A DNA stretch of 64,000 bases from Glebionis coronaria (GCA_025667525.1 CM046882.1:546790630-546854629), one strand, 5' to 3'; shown: positions 34,740-48,940, numbered from the stretch's first letter. A program made the numbers and translations. Notes: generated by a model not told the origin, from the sequence alone.

Positions 34740-35297
34740 GATGATTGATGCTTTTGTTTGACTTATAAGAAGCTGATTTGGGATACATTTGTGGGGTTCT
34801 ACAAGGTATGCTTATTGTATCCTTTTAATCTATCTTTTGGCTTATTTTTAAGCATTATTCTGGATCTCGGAGTAAGAAATAAAAGTGTAAACGTAGTAAA
34901 GGCAAGTGCCTTCTGCTTCGGCAGTTAGCCTCGAAAGAAACGGTTGCTTTATGGACACGAGCCTTATAAATTTCAGGACTTGCTTCCTTTTTTGTCCTTG
35001 CTTTCTGATACTTTTGAGGACCTAGATATGACATTGGTGATATCGATTGTATGTGATGCTCGCAGGTCATGATTTTGTTGTTGGAATGTGAACTTATTTA
35101 GGATGTGATGACCTTGAACGGCCTGGGTTAAACTCGAGATTGCACATATCTTGGCGGGGCAACCTCTCGGGGTTGCATCCATGGCGTGTGTATCCGGTTT
35201 TCCCTCTAAGGTGCCAGGTCTGAGCCTACCACAGTTTTCCCTCAATGGGTTTACTTTGGCTATTGAGTGTGATTTTGTTCCATGTTCACCATCCTCA
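34740..35297 (+). repeat. Mosaic module copy 2, joined to an array fragment
   Basis: Bases 34740-34868 match the start of the 594-bp array unit. At GGATCTCG|GAGTAAG the sequence switches to the module (34869 on), which runs to ATCCTC at about 35296. An insertion replaces part of the module between 34960 and 35067. The MAGQPLG frame recurs at 35151. Confidence 0.72.
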
Positions 35298-35299
35298 GT

Positions 35300-35475
35300 A
35301 AAGGGCAAACTCCCAATTAATGAAAACGGGGCACCATTAATGAAACGGAAATAATGAAACGGAAGATGTAAGTGTTAGTGTGTGAAAAATTTGTGAGAGG
35401 GAATGAAGGGCTGTGAGAGAGGAGGTTAATTATATTTAAGTCGGTTTGTGAGGAGAATCACTGCTCCTATGGATG
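35300..35475 (-). repeat. Inverted copy of the 17357-17530 promoter-like segment
   Basis: On the minus strand it reads CCATCCATAGGAGCAGTGA, CTTAAATATAATTAACC, CATTCCCTCTCACAA and CCCCGTTTTCATTAATTGGG, matching 17357-17530. It sits exactly between module copies 2 and 3. Confidence 0.75.
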
Positions 35476-36330
35476 GATTTTGTTGTTGGAATGTGCACTT
35501 ATTTAGGCTGTGATGACCTTGAACGGCCCGGGTAAAACTCGAGATTGCACGTATCTTGGCGGGGCAACCTCTCGGGGTTGCAGCCATGGCGTGTGTATCC
35601 GGTTTTCCCTCTAAGGTGCCATATCTGAGCCTACCACGGTTTTCCCTCAATGGGTTTAATTTGGCTATTGAGTGTGATTTTGTTCCATGTTCACCATCCT
35701 CACAGGTAACAAACATCCTATTATTTGCTACTTCTTGAACAAGAAAATGGTCACTCAATATGTTTTCAAATTGACTGATTATATAGGATGTCCGAGAGGC
35801 GCGCGAGAATTCATAGTCATCGAGAATCCTAAGAAAACAGAAGTGGTCAGAAGAAAGATAGGTATTGAAAACCTCAAGTAATCAATTTCATATAGCCCGT
35901 ACATATTCTAGATACAACAACCAACACGTATGTATTTCGTCCCAAAATTTTATTATTAATTTTTTCGACAGATGCGTTTGTTTGAAGCGTATGTGATATA
36001 CGGTTTTTTGTTTCTTATTTGAAATGAAGTAGGTTACGTGTTTGTGTGTGTGCAAAATCTTAAACTACATTATACTCGGTGCAGGCAAGTCGACTAGGAG
36101 TGCTGATTTCAGTGGTTGGATTTGCTGGTTCTGCTGAAAGGAAATGCGATGCGACTCACGGACAAGAGGAGGTAGTGGTTGGATTTTCTTGATGATCTGT
36201 ATTTGGCAGATTATCATTAAAGTATTATGAAAGCTTGTTGTAGAAAGAAACATTGGACGCCTGCTGATTCATATTGAAAAGAAAATGCACGAGTCCTGGT
36301 AAGTTTGAACATTTGATAAATTATTCTTGA
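35461..36330 (+). repeat. Mosaic module copy 3 (longest)
   Basis: The most complete copy, matching 33830-34580. It includes a 97-bp stretch missing from copy 1, around TTCAAATTGACTGATTATAT. That stretch extends a plus frame (35687-35881) with LTDYIGCPRGAREFIVIENP and KKTEVVRRKIGIENLK. This looks like real protein sequence, perhaps one exon of a captured gene, but I do not recognise it. Confidence 0.7.
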
Positions 36331-36746
36331 ATTACTTGAGAAAGATACTATAACATTTTCCGTTTGAAAGTTATATGAATATACGCAGTTTACAATAACA
36401 TTTTCCGTTTCTCCCAGGATGTATTCAAGTGTGTGGATGCTGCTATGAAACCACATATTGCTGATGGTTATATGCAACAAGAATGGCCTGCCGTTACCTT
36501 ATTCGACCATGACTTTTAAATTTTGTAATCGATGAGACACTTATTAAATCAAAATGTAACAGTTGTTGCTGCTGATGCATTTAGCTGCAAAAAAATAGCA
36601 ACTATACAATGCATGTTTCTTATTGTTCAATCATGTGTATGAAAACATATTAGAATTTTGTTCTTGCCACTTTACGACTTAACCTATAAAATCAACCATA
36701 AAACGCCCGCGCTCTCCCGCAGCGGAGCGCGGGCACCAAATCCTAG
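36331..36746 (+). mobile_element. Helitron 3' end (5' end not found)
   Basis: A 10-bp perfect stem, GCCCGCGCTC (36705-36714) with GAGCGCGGGC (36725-36734), is followed by ACCAAATC and CTAG (36743-36746), then T. This is a textbook Helitron terminus. I found no TC...TACTA-type start upstream that clearly belongs to it. The mosaic of captured pieces from about 33.6 kb may be its body. The start given here is only the edge of module copy 3. Confidence 0.72.
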
Positions 36747-36800
36747 TAAAACTAATGTGTCAGTTTGATGTAATCACATGATTTGATCAAATTACTCTTA

Positions 36801-37149
36801 GGCTGGTGGGAGTGGACTTAACCCACCCGTGGGTTGGCCAAAGCCACGCGCAGCCCCCACCCTACCCCTCAAAACCCGCGCGCGAGTCGTTTCCAGGCAA
36901 CAAAAAACATAGCCAAACTCACCCCAGCGAGTTTTATACATGTGGGCCCAAATGTTTTTTTATTTTTTAGGTTAGGTTTAATTTTGAGTGTTTTTTGTGA
37001 GTGGGTTGTATTTAAATAATAAAAAAATAGGTATTTAAAGTGAGTGTGAGTGAGTTTGGGTGAATGTCATTACCCTCGTGGGTAAATTTAAGTGAGTTTG
37101 TTAAAAAACTGAGGTAACGCTAAGTGGGTTTCACCCACTCCCACCAGTC
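36801..37149 (+). mobile_element. PIF/Harbinger-type MITE
   Basis: The left end GGCTGGTGGGAGTGG pairs with the right end CCACTCCCACCAGTC (one mismatch, GGC versus GAC). The flanks are TTA on both sides (36798-36800 and 37150-37152), the target site of PIF/Harbinger. 349 bp, with no coding capacity; the frame at 36834 is incidental. Confidence 0.85.
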
Positions 37150-37152
37150 TTA

Positions 37153-37805
37153 GTACAATCACATATAATTATTGTTACACAGAAAATTTTATTTTTATTA
37201 AAAAACTAGTGAAAAAAATTTGTTTATTTATGTAAATGAGAAAATGCTCGGTAAAATATGAAAATCGAAAGAAAGACACGTAATTTTAATGTTGAGCATT
37301 CATATTCACGAGATCGACATATCATATATATAGCTTTTGGGTACATCTCAATCTATCTTCTTTACACACGCAATGAACACAAATTAATTAAGAGTGCAAG
37401 TGTGCAACAATATTTTGGACCACTACTAATCTTTTGTGGACCTATTTGGTGTACAATCTTTGTAAAGTACATATCAAACCATACTAGTATAGACACATGT
37501 CTGAATATTACATGTATATCGACCTCTTTATTTATCACTAGTTTGATATGCTAGTTTGGCATTATGGTTGCATTTTGATTTAATTTGTAGATTGATGATA
37601 AATTATTTTTGTTGATTTAGGTATTTTATTTGCTTCATTTGATTTATGCAAGTTTTAATTGGTGTTTCATCTAATCAAGGAGTAGATGCTAGTTCAGGTT
37701 CTAGTCTATGACTATCAGGTGCTAATCTAGGTAGGTGCTAAACTTTTAATCTGGTAGTGGTACTTAAATTTCGGCAAGTTTGAATGATATTTTTGGCTAA
37801 GTATG
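37153..37805. other. Spacer between Harbinger elements, nothing recognised
   Basis: AT-rich. The 98-codon plus frame at 37258-37554 shows no motif, and its composition follows the surrounding DNA, so I do not call it. Confidence 0.5.
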
Positions 37806-37808
37806 TTA

Positions 37809-39693
37809 GAGCAAAAGGTGTCACGACAAACAATTTCCTTTTTACTTGTGCCACTTCAGCGTCATATCATCTCAACTAATCAAAACAAAAAACCAACTAA
37901 ACACCCTCTCACTCACAACTAGTCTCTCTCCTCTTCACTTGGGTCCCACCACTCACCATTTTATTTCTTTTTTCATTTTTCACACAAACTAAAATTTCAT
38001 TTCATAAAAATAAAAATTACAAATACTTCAAATAAAAATACAAATACTTAAAAAAAATACAAATACGAAAAAAATCACAATACGAAAAAAATACGATATA
38101 AAATACGGTCGATTATTCATGGTTGCTCTTGTGCCCAGAGATGCTCAATGAGGTTCCGTTGAAGGCTTGAATGTACTTCTCTATCTCGGAGTTCTCTTTG
38201 TTTCCTGCGACGGATTGCACATCGCTCGACCCATGACCGTAACAAATGGTTTCCAAGAGGGATGTACATTTCAGCTGCTTCGGATATCGCAAACTGTTGA
38301 TTCTTCAAAATCATGTTATGTAAAATGATGCACGTGTACATGATTCTGCGTAGCTTGTTCACAGTCCAAGCACGCGCCGATTGAGCAATTATACGCCATC
38401 GTCCTTGTAGGACACCAAATGCCCTTTCAATATCTTTCCGGGCACTTTCCTGACGCCGTTTAAATAGAGCGATTTTGTCATCGCGTGCTTGGTTGAATGA
38501 CTTAACAAAACATGACCATTGAGGGTAAATACCATCTGTAAGGTAGTACCCTCTTTCAAATTGCTGCCCGTTTACAATATACGGTGTCACTGGTTCGTTG
38601 TCAGCCAAAAGGTCGTCGAACAATGGTGAATGATGCAGCACGGTAATATCATTATTCGCACCTGCAACCCCGAAAAATGCATGCCAAATCCACAAATCGT
38701 ATGATGCAACAGCTTCTAGAATGATGGTTGGGTGTTTTTATCACCTCTCCCAAATTGTCCGTGCCACCCTTTGGGACAATTCACCCATTCCCAATGCATA
38801 CAATCAAGGCTACCTAGCATCCCCGGAAACCCATGAATCGTATTATGTGCGTTGTACAACCTTTGAACGTCAGTTGGGTTAGGCTTTCTTAAAAACTCGG
38901 GCTGATACAAATCTATAACACACGTACAAGAAAAGTCCAGACAATCGCGCAAAATGTTCCCCCATTTGCAAGTACTCATCTACCCCATCCGCCACTGTGG
39001 CGTTTGCCAATTGGCGAAGGGCGGATGTGCATTTCAAGATGACACTCATACTTTTCATACCCGTAGCATCATATCGAATAGTAAAAAGGTGAAATTTCTT
39101 GAGTAAAGGATTATTTGTTGCACAATAAGTTTCAATACCTTCAACTATTTCCAAAAATAGTTCCCGTCTCATGCGATATAGTTTTCTGAACGTTTCCTCC
39201 GTATATTTCGGATTTGGACCAAAATAATCCTCCATTAAACGTTGTTCGGCGACTTCACGTCCACGCCAAATGTATCTACGATGCCGCTGAACTCCATCTT
39301 CTTCATCTTCGTTAATCTGCATTACCATTTCGTATTCTTCCATATCTTCGAGATCGGACGGATTGGAATAATCAGACGAGCTACTCATTTTTTTGAAAAT
39401 TTGATTGAAATTTTTTGTGAAAAGATTTGATTGAAAGTGTTTGTTGTGTGTGTGTGTGTGTGTGTTTTAAGATAAAAATAAGTGGTATTTATAAAAAAAA
39501 AGTTATAAAAAAATATATTTTTATTACTGTTGCCAAACGGTTGTTTTTGCAGGTGGGGCCCAATTTTTTCTCTTTTTCCTCTTGTTGAAGTCTGGCGAAT
39601 GGGGAGCGGCCAGGGGGGGCGATGTCACGGCGAGGTCCGGCGAGGGTGCCACGTCGGAGCGACGAGCCCCCTCCGCCGTGACACCGTTTGCTC
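37809..39693 (-). mobile_element. PIF/Harbinger transposon with transposase remnant
   Basis: The terminal inverted repeats are GAGCAAAAGGTGTCACG at 37809 and its counterpart CGTGACACCGTTTGCTC ending at 39693. Both are flanked by TTA (37806-37808 and 39694-39696). It is 1885 bp with a transposase on the minus strand and a (GT)n run in the transposase leader (39444-39464). No Myb/SANT second gene, usual in full Harbinger elements, is seen. Confidence 0.9.
38117..39388 (-). pseudogene. Harbinger transposase (HARBI1-like DDE nuclease), two frameshifts
   Basis: The start at 39388 gives MSSSSDYSNPSDLEDMEEYE, an acidic N-terminus typical of plant PIF transposases, then FRMRRELFLEIVEGIETY-like and QLANATVADGVDEYLQMGE. 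Near 38955 the frame shifts (CVIDLYQPEFLRKPNPTDVQ, then GMLGSLDCMHWEW with the first catalytic Asp). It shifts back near 38720 within an A run, giving ILEAVASYDLWIWHAFFG and AGANNDITVLHHSP (second Asp). DIERAFGVLQGRWRII holds the catalytic Glu. All three DDE residues remain, but the frameshifts prevent a full protein. The total span is close to the family's usual length. It could still mobilise nothing by itself. Confidence 0.9.
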
Positions 39694-39696
39694 TTA

Positions 39697-40090
39697 TGGT
39701 TGTGTGTTTGGTAGCAAGCGTTTTGAAACGTATAAGAGCGATAAATAACAAGCGGTAAACAGTTCAGATGAAATACATGTTTGGTTATACCTCAAGTCTT
39801 CAATAAGCATTTCGATTGTTTAAGTGTTTCAATCTCAAATGCTTGTTGAGGAAGCATATTAATAGTGTTCCGAGCAGTTTATTTATAAAATTACATTTAC
39901 ACCTTAAATATAACATTTATAATTTAGTTAAATATACTTTTCCATAATTTTATACTTTTTAATTATATCTTACATTTATGTTATCAAACACATTTTTATA
40001 ACAAACAACTAATATTTACTATTCTTGCTAACTGTTACCGGTTACTACTTACTACTACTGCTTAGTGCTACGTGTCACCAAACATACTCT
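39697..40090. mobile_element. Possible hAT-like MITE next to the Harbinger element
   Basis: TGTTTGGTAGC near 39707 and GTGTCACCAAACA ending near 40085 form a short inverted pair around an AT-rich body, a common appearance of hAT MITEs. I could not find a convincing 8-bp target duplication, so the boundaries are uncertain. Confidence 0.35.
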
Positions 40091-42970
40091 AAAAATTACT
40101 AAACTAACACCAATACCTTTTTTCTTTCTTAAAATCATGGGCATCGTGATGAAGGGTCTCGCCGTATCCGACGCGATCTTCATCGTTCCCTCACAACCAT
40201 ACCGCTATTGCTCACTATTTTCTTGGCACATTGAATCTCGTCAAAGACAAGTGAGCTATAGACGAAAAAGAAAGGAAAAAAACTCAGCACACTTCATTTT
40301 CAACCTTTATAAAATTCTTAATGCATATGATTAAAAAAGAAAAAACCTTTCTTCACCTTTAACTCAATAAATACACAACACTTTATTTTATTTATTATTT
40401 TTTTTTTAGTAACCGTAATATCTAACTCATTGACCGACTAATTCACGGAGTTTAAGTCCACTGTCACACAGACTCAAACCAGGTAAAACCCTTCCTTTTC
40501 AGGAAGTTGACGTGACCACTTCAAAGTTAAAATTTAACCACGCTTTCAAAACATTTACACTTCCAAAATTTTAGAATAACATGAGTGATTCATTTATTTT
40601 GGTGACATATCCAATCTTGATGATATGAATGAAATAGGGATGTTTATACGTCAGTTTAAGTCAGAATAAAAAGTTGAAAATTCACACAAAAACATAATTA
40701 CATTTATCGAGAGCGTGATGTATGAAAAACATATACTTTTATTAAATAACAGTAATAAATTAACAGAAAACAAAGAACATAATTAAATAACAAATAATAA
40801 CTGGAAGCAGTAAATATCTAGAGACGAGACACGGGTTTAACACGCTTCTCTTAAAACAGATTCGCTGTTTGTTTTTCAGGGTACAACGTCCAAAGCTGTT
40901 GTACAACTGGACTAGACAAACTTGCCTGAAAGATCACGGAAACCTTCTGCGTTTCTGATCGACAACTGCTGAAAAACTGTCTGGTAATGGAGCTAGAAAA
41001 AGGCTGCATTTTTCTGATGATCAAAACTCAATGAGACAGATTCATTATACAGTGAACATTTGTCTTTGTCACCAAAACAAGATTTTATGTTCCATATAAA
41101 ATATTTCATCTAAATATAATTTGATTTACAAATTATTCAATAGATGTACAAAATTTTCAATAAGTCTAAATCTATTTCTCAAATAGATGTACAAAATTTT
41201 CTAGAAAAAATCGAATTAGCAGCAAAAAAGATATCGAAACTTGGACACAGGTCGCGCGCTCATGCACAAGTTCAGTAGCTTCGAACCCGTTTTTGCCTAG
41301 AAATCTCACTTTCTGCACCCCTGCGCACACGTAGGCCTGGGAGTAAAAACACACAAATGAATATTGAAGGTAGGATCCAAGATATCTTTATAAACATGAT
41401 TTTACTTCATGTTTTGAGCGATATAGGACATTTTATTTTCCAAATTTTGTGTTTCACGTGCCTCACTTTGAGACACGATATCTCATTTATACTAACTCGG
41501 TTTTGGACATACTTTAGCTCGTTGCGAAGTTTTTTTTCGTGGAGAACTCAAAGCTAATAAGTACTAATAATATATATAACATATACATACATAAAATTAT
41601 GTACAAAGTATTGCAAAAACCCATTTTGCAAACATTTTTCCAACACTTGAAACTGCTGAAAAACATTTGATAACCGATTATTTTGATGATTACCTAAAAT
41701 ACATAGAATACTATTTTACACGAAGATATCGCATAAGAGAATATAACTTGATAAGTTATATTAGTCAATCACAATTAAAATAAGTATATAAAATTTATCT
41801 TTTATTAAAATAAAAAAAGTCATTTATATTTATTTTTATTATGATTCATCAACTTAACATATCTAATTACACTCAACTAGAAAATATCTTTTTTCCGTTA
41901 TTGATTGTTAATTTCGCATTAGAAATACTCTTAGGGGCTGTTTGGTTCAAGATATTAAAATTTTGGGATTCTAAATTTTAGTATATTAAAATTCGTTAGA
42001 ATTTAAATTCTAGAATTTAAAATGCCTACGTTTGTTGGTTAGCAGAAATTTATAATTTTTTGAAATTTTGATTTTGGGTTAAACCAATTAACGAATAAAT
42101 TTTTTTATATAAATTTTCTATTTAGAAGAGTAGAAATCGAATTTTCACTTTTTATATAAATTTTATAAGATATTAATATAAATTTTATAATTTATTTTTT
42201 TTAAATTATTTAAATTTTATAAAACATTTTATAAAAGAATTTATAAATTTTTTAAAAAATTTATATAAATTTTATAAACAATTTTATATAAATTTTATAA
42301 AAATATTTATATAAATCTTATAAAAAATTTATATAAACTTTATAAAAAAATCATTAAATTTTATAAAAAATTATATATATTTTATAAAAAAATCATTAAA
42401 TTTTACAAAAAATGTATATGAATTTTATAATAAATTTATTGGATTTTATAAAAATATTTATATAAATCTTATAAAAAGTTTATATAAATTTTATAAAAAA
42501 TAGGATTAAATTTTATAAAAAAAAGGATTAAATTTTATAAAAGATGATTAAATTTATATAAAGTTTATAAAAAATCCACTAAATTTTATAAAAAAAAAAT
42601 ATATATATTTTATAAAAAATCTATAAAAAATTTATATATATTCTAGTAGAGATTCGAGTTTAAACTTGACAAGCGATAACTTTTAGTTTAATCTCTTGAC
42701 AAATTAGTTTATGAGAGCCGTAAACACATCCGTAAATGAGTGGTAATAGCGTGTTTTGTTGTTGTTAACTTTTTGGTATGAATTATAAAATATCTTCTCA
42801 ACACCACGTATATAGGGACTTTGAAAAAACAAAACTAATTAAAAATAAAGAAGAAAATGTTTGAAATAGTATGAGGCCAGCATAGCATAGCATTGCAGCA
42901 AAACAGGGCTCGTGTATATATACCCGCTGCCCCATGTGAATACAACTTGCTTTTCTTTTCTTGCTCACCT
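40091..42970. other. Intergenic region upstream of PECT1, AT-rich tract at 42100-42650
   Basis: No gene seen. From 42100 to 42650 the sequence is almost pure A/T, with many near-copies of AATTTTATAAAAA and TTTATATAAA. A phrase TAGGGGCTGTTTGGTT (41933) resembles a hAT MITE end, but I found no partner. Small frames at 40065, 41172 and 41357 lack any motif. Confidence 0.55.
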
Positions 42971-42978
42971 CATCATTT

Positions 42979-42988
42979 TATATAAATA
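42979..42988 (+). promoter_or_regulatory. Putative TATA box of PECT1
   Basis: TATATAAATA about 30 bp upstream of the likely start of the non-coding first exon (about 43010-43106). That exon ends at ACCAAG|GTAAAT. Inferred from position and sequence only. Confidence 0.55.
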
Positions 42989-43329
42989 TCTTCTTCTTTT
43001 TCATCAACCCGAATATTTCGTATAAAATCGTTGTTCCTCTTTCCAACTTTTAGAAAGAACAAAAAAAACACATACATATACAAACGCAACAGGAGCCACA
43101 ACCAAGGTAAATTATTATCGAATTTCATTCATGTTTTTCTATATTTTCCTATCTTTCTTTGATTAAATATCAATCTGATTAATTTAGATATATGAAGCTT
43201 TGCATTTTTTTTATAAATGATTTAGGTGTAACTATTTTTTGCACCTTATGTGATTGCGCCACTTAATTTGCCTCTTAATTAAATTATGCATGCTAATGAT
43301 TGTTATTGGGTGTTTGTTTTTCAACTAAA

Positions 43330-44370
43330 AGTGTTTGGCAAAACTAGCTATAAGCTGTCGATTGTAAAATTAAAATATAAAATGACTTAAACGGATATAT
43401 TTAAATAAATTATAATATAATTGGAGGGTATATCAGTAATTCATTATTAAGAGCTACTATTTTTAAATAAAAAGCTAACAGCTCTAAAAAAAAATTGTAG
43501 CGCCAAACAGAGCTATTATATTTTTTTTTAACAAAAAAAACTAACAGCTCTAAGAAAGCTTCAAAATAGCTCTTACCAAACGGACCCGGGCATGTTTGGC
43601 AAGAGATTTTTCAAAGCTTTTGAGCAGGGGCGGAGCCACAGGGGGGTCACGGGGGTCATGTGACCCCCCGCCGGAAAATGATGTAGTGTAAAGATTTCGG
43701 ATTTTTGAGGTACTTTCTTAAACTGACCCCCCGAAAAATATGCCTTCTATAAACTAAGAAGCAAAACGAGGACGTAAAACGTATTTTATGTGTTACAATG
43801 GAGTATTTGAAAACATGAATTGCAGTGGTGGTGATGAATAAAGGAAGAGGAGAAGATGAAGAGAAAGAGATTGTTTTATTGGGGTTTGGAGTTAGTGGGG
43901 TATTGTACTTCTCCATTACATATTTTATGTCTTTTATTTATTTACTAGCTTTTTATTTATTGTTAAAATTTAATTTCTCTTGTTTTTAATTTGTATAGTC
44001 ATTTTAACAAACAAATTGAGTTTTAACTAGCAGTACAAGTTTGGTAATGGCACATTTTTTTACTGTTGATTATTCGGTTTGAAAAAAAAAAAAAATTTGA
44101 CCCCCTTTGGTAATTATTCTAGCTCCGCCCCTGCTTTTGAGAGCGGTTAGCTTTTTTTTTCAAAAATAATCTATTCTAAAATAACAAGCTCTGTGTGGCA
44201 CAACAATTGTAGCTCTTAAATAAAAAACTGATTCATACAGCTTTTTAAATAAAGCTATTAAATCACTGAAATACCCTCCAAACATATTACTATAATTTAT
44301 CTTAATATGTCCTTTTAAGTCATTTTATATCTTAATTTTACAGTTAACAGCTAATTTACCAAACATTTTT
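43330..44370. mobile_element. Foldback or hAT-like MITE interrupted by another MITE
   Basis: Bases 43330-43510 (GTGTTTGGCAAAACTAGCT ... CCAAACAGAGCT) are matched in reverse complement by about 44190-44370 (GCTCTGTGTGGCAC ... GCTAATTTACCAAACA), with moderate divergence. The centre is split by the insertion at 43625-44133. The outer ends are not precisely determined; a further TACCAAACATAG-type end lies at about 44450. Confidence 0.7.
43625..44133 (+). mobile_element. hAT MITE in the PECT1 leader intron
   Basis: Ends CAGGGGCGGAGCCA and TAGCTCCGCCCCTG are inverted repeats, and the flanks are a perfect 8-bp duplication, CTTTTGAG (43617-43624 and 44134-44141), diagnostic of hAT. 509 bp, no transposase. 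Near both ends there is a TGACCCCC/GGGGGTCA inverted block. A minus frame (43656-43916) is incidental. Confidence 0.93.
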
Positions 44371-44506
44371 ATTGAAAAACAATACAACTTATAATTAATG
44401 TTAGCAGCTTTATAATTAACATCTTACAACTATTTTACCAAACATAGCCATAGTCCGTGTTATAGCAAAAGTGCTAACCCGATAAAACACAAATAAAAAA
44501 GTCTTA

Positions 44507-44797
44507 GAGTACACGGAGCGGTTGGGCCCAATTGGTGCCAAAGGTGCCATGCATAGATTTCATTTGGCACCACACACGGTTGGGGCCCAAAATGTGGTGT
44601 CAAAGGATAAAAAAAAAAGGGGGATAATTGGCTCACAAATACCCACTTTATTAAAAAAAAAAAAACAAGAAAACTTACCTGTCCGGCTGGTAGTTTTGAC
44701 GCGAGGTCCTTTGGCACGAGACGGGGAGTGGTGCGCCATTCCAAAAACTGGGCTGGTAGTAGCAGCCGAAGCTACCAGCCGACCGTTCCCCTTGATC
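44507..44797 (+). mobile_element. PIF/Harbinger-type MITE in the PECT1 leader intron
   Basis: Left GAGTACACGGAGCGGTTGG and right CCGACCGTTCCCCTTGATC are imperfect inverted repeats flanked by TTA on both sides (44504-44506 and 44798-44800). 291 bp. Open frames across it on both strands have no family resemblance. Confidence 0.75.
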
Positions 44798-45376
44798 TTA
44801 TGGCTTGGCCAGTATATACGGTCGCGTTACAGGGCTATAACTTCAGATACTTTTGTATTGTTAAGTTTGTTGAATGAGTTTAAAATATTGACATTTAAAA
44901 TAATTAATGAGATTTTTAAATAAATTCAGCGTTTTTCATATTTAAATTGCAACATTTGACACCATCAAGACATTTTACCGGATCAGAAAACAGTAAGAGG
45001 TGGTAGTCATATTGACTGATTGACACCCAAAACATCTTAAATGAAACAAACAACTCGTTAGGGATTTTGTTTTATTTCAGTATTCTGTATTTTATATGTC
45101 ACTTCAGATACTTATGTATTGTTAAGTTTGTTAGCACATGTTAGTTTAGTTGTAAATACTATGGAAATTAGAATATATCGTCTTGCTAGAGTGATATCAT
45201 TTTAGACGCACATCAAAACACACACTTAGCTAATCTTACCTAAGATACTCTCATATGGTCTGAAAGAAGTTTCTTTAGCGTTTAGAAAATTCACATATCT
45301 GAGTTTCTTATACCTGTTTTTGCAGGGCTTTGTTTTGTCTCTTATAACAGTAAATAGGGCTTCTAAAGGCCCTTGA

Positions 45377-48068
<2,692 letters not shown>

Positions 48069-48880
48069 TGTATTCTTTTGTAGAATTCGTTTGGCCGATT
48101 TGGTTTGAAGACAAAGATAAAATATGCAAACATTATATTCTACTATACTTATTTGAGTGTTAAGACGAATATAGATATACTCAGAAAGTCAAAAGTCTGG
48201 TAAAGTTTAGCCATTGTAACATCTCCGTAAGAGATTTAGATACATGATGCTAACCTCTGGAATCTATTATCCTGATGTTTGTGAACATATGAGCACATAC
48301 TTAATGAAGCTTAACTTTTTGTTTGTAAACAACCATTTTAAGTCTTGAACATCTTTGACATCAACAAACATAATTTTTTAATATTCCTGCATATTTTTTA
48401 GTGTATATACTTTGCATCAGAACGAGGTTGAGAAGTTAATGGGACGCTGTTGAATCATGTGATGATGCTGGTGCTGATTCAAACATTTGCACACACTTGT
48501 TTTGCCATATTCGTGTCCTTGGATCTACAGTGTTGCAACTATCTTCAGCATTCATGTCATCTGTATCCATCATCTCGTACAGGAATCTCCTGGTCTGAGT
48601 TTGTTGGGTGTCGAGATCGAGTGCAAATACAACTATTTGTAATTGTTATTATTGCAAAGTAGATGCATATTTTCTTGTAATTTGGTTAATCAATGCCATC
48701 TCTAAACGCTTCTACTTCGTTATGTTGTAATTTTTATAAAAAAAAAAGACGAACATTCAACGAGTTGGAGCCTCGTATTTTCGTAGGTATATTTTGACAT
48801 AAGAATTGAAACTTGTTGCTCCTTTAATGTCATAATATAATATATGCTGTTTGGATAGGAGTTAGATGATTAAGAACCGA
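48069..48880 (+). other. PECT1 3'UTR and downstream flank
   Basis: The early part (48069 to roughly 48330) is T-rich, as expected for a plant 3'UTR. The poly(A) site cannot be placed by eye. The frame at 48450-48662 shows no motif. Confidence 0.5.
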
Positions 48881-48887
48881 CTAATTG

Positions 48888-48940
48888 GCTTAGCTCAGTT
48901 GGCTACGAAGGTATAACTCAAAAACACCACCAGATGTCCA
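48888..48940 (+). other. tRNA-like A-box fragment (SINE head?)
   Basis: GGCTTAGCTCAGTTGGCTA (about 48888-48906) fits a pol III A-box and the D-arm of a tRNA. No B-box follows within 60 bp, so it is only a fragment, possibly of a tRNA-derived SINE. Confidence 0.4.

Larger units (their letters stand above)
43107..45325 (+). other. 5'UTR intron of PECT1
   Basis: The donor CCAAG|GTAAATT (43107) and acceptor GTTTTTGCAG|GGC (45325) bound a 2219-bp intron in the leader of PECT1; the ATG lies 72 bp into the next exon. The intron contains a foldback MITE, a hAT MITE nested in it and a Harbinger MITE, together more than half its length. Prediction rests on splice signals and on the lack of any coding sequence upstream of the ATG. 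Confidence 0.65.

Noticed and set aside
37258..37554. 98-codon plus frame between two Harbinger elements
   Set aside because: No motif, AT-driven composition and no promoter or splice support.
42100..42650. Direct repeats resembling an array (AATTTTATAAAAA)
   Set aside because: Irregular spacing and pure A/T content indicate low-complexity sequence, not CRISPR or a satellite.
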